The position numbers and the translations under genes are program-made. From Lateolabrax maculatus (Eukaryota; Chordata; Actinopteri; Acropomatiformes; Lateolabracidae), in the NCBI GenBank assembly GCA_031216445.1, contig CM062201.1:6471501-6535500 (forward strand): 64,000 nucleotides of DNA, read 5' to 3'. Shown piece by piece: positions 59,146 to 64,000 of this stretch. Position 1 is the stretch's first letter, and each line of letters starts with the position of its first letter. The notes under the pieces are model-generated. The model ran no database searches, was not told the origin of the DNA, and saw only the letters and a list, made by a program, of their open reading frames with translations.

Positions 59146-61639
59146 TAACATTCATCTCACAGCCAGTTTGCCTCTGGATATGATTCAGCTGGAGTACATT
59201 TACGCCTGACATTAAAATGCGACAGCAGTGTACACAGTGAAATTGGATTTCTCTTTCCCTCGCCTAAATGCAAAATGTGTCCTTTACGTCCTTCAAAAGT
59301 GACAGTAAACATCTCATCTTGCTTGTTGTTCACCCACAAGTATTCCATTTTTGACATGCATTTTACAATCTGAGACGCCTGTTGGCAGTTTGGTTTGTTT
59401 TATTTCTGTCCTTTGTTGGCTTTATTGGGATTGGAGTTGCTCTACATTAACTATTTAGGCCACCCCAGGGTGTCTGGGAAGAGGAGGTGACATCCTGCAC
59501 ATGCAAACACACCTTGCTCAGAGGAATACATGTGCACATGCCGGTGCAGTGGTATCCTGATAGTATTAAAGCTGATAAGTAGTGGCGCTTGAGACCAAAT
59601 GCTGAATATATTAACATGCTTAACTGCCACATGTTTGCTAATGTTTCAAACCTCCAGCAGAGGCTTCATCCACATCTGCCGATGAAATGTCCTGGAGCAA
59701 GGCACTTCAGTGTGTCTGGTGCAAGTTCTAATCACTGTTGTGGATACGCCTTCCAGGTGGATTAGAGATACCCAAACACTGTGTTTTTCTCCCACTGCAA
59801 GCTCAGTTCTTAACGTCAACCTCCCAGCTGTTAGCTCTGTGATCATACTGACCTCTCACATCTGTTTCCATTACACCAACACACACTTTAACTGTTAACT
59901 CATAGTACATAGAGAGTGGAGGAAAACACTGAATTTTGTTGACAAAAAACTGGTTGCCACAATGTTCAAACCATTGTGGGGTCGACTTTTTGTTAGGTTT
60001 CGTTAGGTTGAGGTAAAAGTTGTGTTTACACATGTAGTGGTTTGGGAAATATATATTAATTTTCTTGCTGACAGTTGGTTGAGAAGACTGTCCAAAGTTA
60101 CAAAAATCCACCTACCAGCACCATTGTATTTTACTACTTGATATCTTATTTGTTTAATTCATAAACTGTGATACAATGCTGTAAAAATACAACCAAATTC
60201 TAACAGTAATGTAATGTTCTTCCAAAATACAGTAAAATGATCATACTTTGGTGCTCTTTGGAGCCAAAAACAACACTGCAAATTAACAGTGGCTACTATA
60301 ACTGTGTTTGATGGCATTATGCAGTACTTTTGTTATACCAGAAGTAATGGAGGAACAGAAGCCACAGGCAGCCATCGACATCATATAATCATTGGAATCA
60401 AACAAAAAGGTCAGTACTATCATGTTGAGAAAACAAAATCACATTTGCGCATCTGGTTACCCAATTTGTCAGGAAGGGTACACTTCTGCTTAAATTGCAT
60501 TGGTATAATCCTAGCAGGCATCTGGCAGGCACAAGACACCTTTTTCAGAAAAGTGTCTTCAGCAGGTTGAGAAGTTTGAATGTTTTAAACATTTTTGTAT
60601 GTGTGCTTTCCCTTGAATAGTTTTAGTATAACTTGACTGACCTTATAACTGCAGAATAATAGCAAATATTAACTAACTGTATTTTGTTGCAGTAGTGGCG
60701 TAAGTTTTTTGGGATAGTTGGCTAACTAAAGTAACCTCTGGTATTGTAGTTTGTTTCAGCCTTGTATGTGAGTACAGACTGAAAGGTAAAGTTTTTTGTA
60801 CACTTATCTAATACATAGCTAGTAAGCAACCTGTGTTCTGGATTGTTTCCCTGTGATTCACTTTGAACACAACTTGCAACAACAATGGGAGCCAACACTA
60901 AACTGCATTTGGACTGATAAAATGATGGATCCATCAAAAAGTGGTCAGTGGTACAGCTTTGCTTATCACTGTGCTGCTATACCCTAAGGGGAATGTCTTT
61001 TACCTTTTTCTAAATTCACTGTCAGCCATTCATGTAATGACAGGTAAGTGTGATGTTCCAAATGCTATTTTGCCAAACTCCATTTCACTTTAAAAAGGTA
61101 CATTGCATTAAATATAATTTGTATTCCACAGATTTTTTTTCTTGGATCATTTTTATTCAAATGATACTTATTTCACAATTGTTTCTAAAGTCATGTTACA
61201 TTTCACTCAAACGCCAATTTATTTCTCAATTTGTTTCCAAATCTTGGGCTTGTTTGTTTTTAAGCGCTTCATTGGGATTAACCCCGAGAGGAGAATGAAG
61301 GCCAGCCAGGGAAAAGTAGTAGCACTCTTCTGAAGAACTTGAGGTTAGTTAGGTGTTCCTTCTTGTTTCAAGTGTTTATCTTTGCCTTTCAATCTTTGTA
61401 TTCCTTTTATTCCTTTCTCTCTCACTCAGTGAGCCTGGACACCTGGATGCCAACCCCTTTCAGTTTACGGAAATTGGTTGCAGTATATGTAAACACAATT
61501 ATGATGATATCAGACAGATTTGTGAACTCGCTCTCCTCCATGTCCATCTTCTGTCTGACATTGCCTCAACTCTAACCGACTTCCGCAGTGCAGGGAGATT
61601 CAATTTTCCCTAACCAAGCACTACACCAACGACTCCCCC
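59146..61639. other. Intergenic stretch, no gene seen
   Basis: AT-rich spacer. 59,640-59,760 contains CTGGAGCAAGGCACTTCA, possibly a decayed SINE body. 60,180-60,300 holds TACAGTAAAATGATC-type low-complexity DNA. Confidence 0.45.
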
Positions 61640-61870
61640 TGCATCTAACTTCATTTGAAGTCAACACTGATGTGTAGCCATGATGGTTTTGTCTGGGTTT
61701 TAAGAGTGGCGTGGAGTGAAGTGTTTTCCACTTCAATCTTTATGCTAAGCTAAGCTAATCGCCTCCTGCCTTTAGCTTCATACAGTGTACGGACATGAGA
61801 GTCTTCTCATCTAACTCTCGGCAACAAAGGCAATACGTGTATTTCCCAAACTGTCTAACTATTCCTTTAA
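61640..61870 (+). repeat. AAGCTAAGCTAA-family dispersed repeat
   Basis: TTTATGCTAAGCTAAGCTAAT, CTTCTCATCTAACTCTCGGC and GTATTTCCCAAACTGTC, then ACTATTCCTTTAA, make this the best preserved copy in the window. Confidence 0.8.
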
Positions 61871-63059
61871 GGTTAGGGTAAGCCACCAAGGATTTGTGTA
61901 ATGTCATGTCTCCTAATTGTTAAAACCAATTCATCCAATTCAACTGTCAGTCCTCTTTGGATCTCTTTCAGTCGCTTCTTTTAAAGTTGACACATGCTGC
62001 AAGTCGGTATTCAGCTAAATATGACTGCCTGGGTAGATATTTTTCCTTTTATCAGTTCAAAGTTAATAATTTTTTATGTGGTGTGTTGTCTCTCATCCCA
62101 AATTGGTCACTGTAGACCATGACTAAGCTTGGATACTTTTGAACATGTCTCATGCATTTTGTATCTTACTATGTCTAGCTTTGTCAGTGGGAATTTCCCA
62201 AATGATTTGAGCACTTTCACAGAAGGCAGACTTGTGCAAATTGTCCCTGGACTCAACTGGACACAAAAGTGTTGGCGTTTCTCTTCACACACCCTCAAAC
62301 AAAGTCTGCTTTCCTCTTTCTCTAATTGGCAGAAATTAATCTTTAAACCTGAAGCTTAGAGGTCGAGCGCTGACATACGTTGCAAAATTTTCTGAACAGC
62401 TAATCCTGCTATCAGATCTCAAATTATGTAAACGGAGGAATGTGAGTGAGGGAAAGATAAAGAGAAAATGAATGGGAACAAGTGGTGTGAACAACCTTAT
62501 GTAACCACTCATACAATTGTATGTGCATGTGTATGCATTTGTGCGTGTGTGTGCAAATGCCATTCCAGACAAGCAAAGCTTTAGGGGTTTGATCCTGTGT
62601 GTGAGTGCTAAGAAGGAGTGATGGAGGGATTAGTCCAAAGGGATTTCTTCAGTGTTGTGAATAATTCATTAAAAATGTGAGATAATGACATATTTGATTT
62701 TCAAGCATCACTTGTGACTCAAGCTTACCTCTTAAAGGTTTCCTGTAGAAGTTTAGACCTCTAGTAGCGCTATGGAGCTGTTTTCCTTCAAGTGGGTCCC
62801 CGTTTAGTTTTTTCTTGTGAACCCGGGGAGGAAACCCACACAGACACCAGGAGAGCATTCAAACTAAAGGCCCCAGCTGGCTGCTGGACCTTCTTGCTGA
62901 GGGGTGACACTGCTGTACGGCCTCTCAATGTTTCTTTATACACCAGCCACACTAGCAGCTTGGCACTAGGGATGGGAATGTCACTCGGTGGATCGGTCAG
63001 GATTCTGGACTGTATAAAAGAAGTTTGGCGTAGCGTTGAGTTTTGTATTTTTCCCGTAG
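61871..63059. other. Intergenic stretch, no gene seen
   Basis: Mixed AT-rich DNA with short frames on both strands. Opposed frames at 62,788-63,140 overlap heavily and show no family resemblance. Confidence 0.45.
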
Positions 63060-63180
63060 CCCTCTCTGATATTTGGAGCCAGTGGAGCCAGCTGGCCATT
63101 AGAAAGAATGTAGGTTGAAGGCATTTCTGCATTGGCTTCACTTGTGAGACCCAAAGGCTATGTCTGCTTCTTTCATACAG
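63060..63180 (+). repeat. Dispersed teleost repeat fragment
   Basis: GATATTTGGAGCCAGTGGAGCC and GCATTGGCTTCACTTGTGAG are blocks of a repeat I recall from fish genomes. Confidence 0.45.
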
Positions 63181-63369
63181 TCCTTGGTCAAAGATTTAAG
63201 ACAAAAACACAGACAACGGAACAGGGTTTTTAGAGTTTTTTCGCTGAAAACAGCTGCAGACAAAAATTACACTATGAAATACTATAAAATTACGACAATT
63301 GCACTTTTTTAACTTCCACGGTACAACTCTGTACTGTAATTATCCCTGTTACATAGTTACTTTCAAGTC

Positions 63370-63490
63370 GCTTTTCTTTATCTAGACCAAAATCACAAAT
63401 CACAAAGTAGCCTTAAAGGGCTTTACAATGCAACTCTGCACAGTATACACCCGTATCCTTAGACCCCTGATTCAGATCATGAGGACACCC
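63370..63490 (+). repeat. Dispersed teleost repeat fragment
   Basis: ACCAAAATCACAAATCACAAA, AAAGGGCTTTACAATGCAAC and CCTTAGACCCC in order match a repeat I recall from fish genomes. Confidence 0.55.
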
Positions 63491-63890
63491 CCCCCAACTA
63501 TGTTCCTTCTTCGTTGATGGTAGATTACAATCACCATATCAAATATTCCAATGGCAAGTAAAATGTCAAACAGCAGTAAACATGATTCCTCAAGCCTTAC
63601 CTACAGCCGTCATTGTGTCAGTCCAATTTCAAGCTCTTTAAGACCATAAAAATTCTTAAGATGCAATTGAAATAGAAGCTCCCTGCATTTGGTGGCTGTG
63701 TGACTTTGAATTAGGTTTCCACTTACTATACACGGGGGTGAGCAGACTCATTAATTTAATTAATTTTCACGCCTTTAAGGAGCTGCTAATCCACCTAAAA
63801 CATTTTCATCAGTATCAGTTTCATTGGAGAGTTTTTGTATCACATCTTGTTCTAATTTCTGTTCCAGAGGCTTATCCACCCAACCAAAAA

Positions 63891-63892
<2 letters not shown>

Positions 63893-63927
<35 letters not shown>
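63893..63927. repeat. (GT)n microsatellite
   Basis: About 17 GT units near the window edge. Confidence 0.97.
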
Positions 63928-63929
<2 letters not shown>

Positions 63930-64000
63930 CAGACTATTAGCTACCCCTGGTCTGCTATCACCCAAAGGCGTGGGCCACCACCACAGCACACCACAGCCAT

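Noticed and set aside
1..64000. CRISPR arrays, bacterial operons or phage modules
   Set aside because: The window is vertebrate; all regular arrays are microsatellites or decayed repeats.

Overview
The window is vertebrate nuclear DNA, most likely from a ray-finned (percomorph-type) teleost. The evidence is multi-exon genes with GT-AG introns of mixed size, many CA/GT microsatellites, a tRNA-headed SINE, LINE tails, a PIF/Harbinger relic and several AT-rich dispersed repeats of a kind common in fish. The species cannot be named from the sequence. Gene models were built by reading splice sites and matching the joined frames to families known from memory; no search was run.

Positions 1-20,110 hold two protein-coding genes, both on the + strand. 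The first, 38-4,976, is a complete seven-exon E2F1 orthologue of 454 aa. Its fourth intron is of the minor-spliceosome AT-AC class, so ordinary gene finders are likely to misplace that junction. A LINE fragment lies in intron 2. The second, 10,924-19,850, is a 14-exon transglutaminase of 696 aa. Its Cys-His-Asp catalytic triad is intact, but the residues that bind GTP in TGM2 appear to be missing. Between the genes lie the probable E2F1 3' UTR and about 2.5 kb of repeat-rich spacer. No functional link between the genes is implied beyond their adjacency.

Positions 20,110-64,000 contain no gene I can support. The region is a gene-poor spacer or part of a very large intron. It holds microsatellites, a 500-bp pyrimidine tract, a 300-bp purine tract, a short-TIR palindromic MITE, and a fold-back element with arms of about 203 bp that look roughly 94% identical. 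It also holds two copies of one LINE 3' tail in opposite orientation, a tRNA-derived SINE, a broken Harbinger transposon carrying sense transposase and antisense MADF/BESS-like remnants, and a second MITE. At least five old dispersed repeat families recur, several of them also on the gene side of the window. A few balanced-composition blocks rich in TAAT or octamer motifs look like conserved regulatory DNA but need alignment. One 99-bp block near 51.4 kb looks like a coding exon of an unrecognised gene.

No new multi-gene system is visible. The observations most worth checking are the AT-AC intron in E2F1, the long fold-back element at 30.85-31.51 kb, the two-gene Harbinger relic, and the orphan exon-like block.
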